Source: Arachnopeziza araneosa
Lineage: Eukaryota > Ascomycota > Leotiomycetes > Helotiales > Arachnopezizaceae
Direction of reading: 5' to 3'
Assembly: GCA_003988855.1 (NCBI GenBank)
Contig: QYAI01000215.1
Span: 1 to 42,731, forward strand
DNA: 42,731 nucleotides
Below, one piece after another: positions 42,203 to 42,731 of this stretch (position 1 is its first letter; each line of letters opens with the position of its first letter). The notes below the pieces were generated by a model that ran no database searches, was not told the origin of the DNA, and saw only the letters and a list, made by a program, of their open reading frames with translations. A program made the translations under genes and the position numbers.

Positions 42203-42731
42203 TTTAAGGTAATGATGATTTGGAGTTTTGGGAGAATTGGGATGCATGCATAATTCCAGTGGTGGTTTGGAGACCAAAAAGAAGCAGTTTATTCGAGAAT
42301 AGTCGACTGGGGAAAATAAAGATTGAGGCATCATCCTAGAGGCGATGTCTATAAGTGATACTTCGCCATTGTTGTTATTCGAGAGACGCTGTTTGAGAAA
42401 ACCCTACAAAAAAAGCTCACTCCTACTTTAATGCAAAGTGAGTGAAGCGCGACCAAGTCCGATTAAAGCTGGAATGAATGGGTAATGATGTCTTCCTTGG
42501 CTTTCCAAACCGGTTGTAACTTATGTCTCAGTTTTTCTCAATTCTTGCACATAGATTCCTGAATCTCTCATCTTTACCCTCATAAATCTATACCTGGTCC
42601 TCCATACCCTGATCATCCCAAGCCTAGCGCTCTAACCGATTTCCCGGAGTAAAGCCGGTCCCACAGTAAAGCCGCATGAAAACACCAAAACTCCATATAC
42701 CCAAAAAAATCGATTTTTTAACCACCATATA
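42203..42731. other. Right-end intergenic sequence, no gene seen
   Basis: About 530 bp to the window edge with no supported reading frame; the AT content rises at the very end. Confidence 0.5.

Noticed and set aside
1..42731. CRISPR arrays, bacterial operons, riboswitches
   Set aside because: The window is eukaryotic (spliceosomal introns throughout) and shows no regular spacer arrays.

Overview
The window is a piece of a filamentous ascomycete nuclear genome (Pezizomycotina; Leotiomycetes is my guess from the overall look of the proteins, not a proven placement). The evidence is many 39-64 nt introns with GT..AG borders and CTNAY-like branch sites, a Zn2Cys6 regulator, fungal versions of Mediator, APC/C and complex I assembly genes, and repeat relics carrying CpA-to-TpA type damage (RIP-like).

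Layout, left to right. 1-215: 5' end of an unidentified minus-strand gene. 645-5210: Mediator subunit MED12, four exons. 5211-7700: a repeat island with an AT-rich block, terminal-inverted-repeat sequences and a degenerate pogo/Fot1-like transposase, then a doubtful small gene. 8259-10741: a ten-exon gene for a three-RRM RNA-binding protein on the minus strand, with one probable GC-AG intron. 10742-15397: a gene-poor stretch with a broken phosphotransferase (APH-like) gene and an unidentified relic. 15398-19122: the complex I assembly factor CIA30, then APC/C subunit 5. 19826-20842: a broken 3-hydroxyacyl-CoA dehydrogenase (lambda-crystallin type). 21803-23333: an intact six-exon Zn2Cys6 regulator, convergent with a soluble YWTD beta-propeller protein (23438-24394). 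24395-27750: 3.3 kb in which I find no gene. 27751-30941: an Acinus-like SAP/RRM/RGG protein followed by an L-type cyclin. 31832-34131: an RBR E3 ubiquitin ligase. 34840-36144: a DUF7730/F-box-like protein. 36637-40137: a ROG1-type serine esterase. 40945-42202: a broken MYND-finger gene.

How the genes relate. Most intact genes are core cell-biology genes (Mediator kinase module, APC/C, complex I assembly, RNA processing, ubiquitin ligation, lipid hydrolysis), each with its own control, and there are no operons. Two groupings deserve attention: the dehydrogenase relic, Zn2Cys6 regulator and YWTD protein, which looks like a decayed small metabolic cluster, and the Acinus/cyclin-L pair, both linked elsewhere to splicing. 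Four separate relics carry TGG-to-TAG or CAA-to-TAA stops, so the recurrent pattern in the window is gene decay. I did not find a convincing undescribed multi-gene system. Exon borders were deduced by reading frame and splice consensus and were not tested by any alignment.
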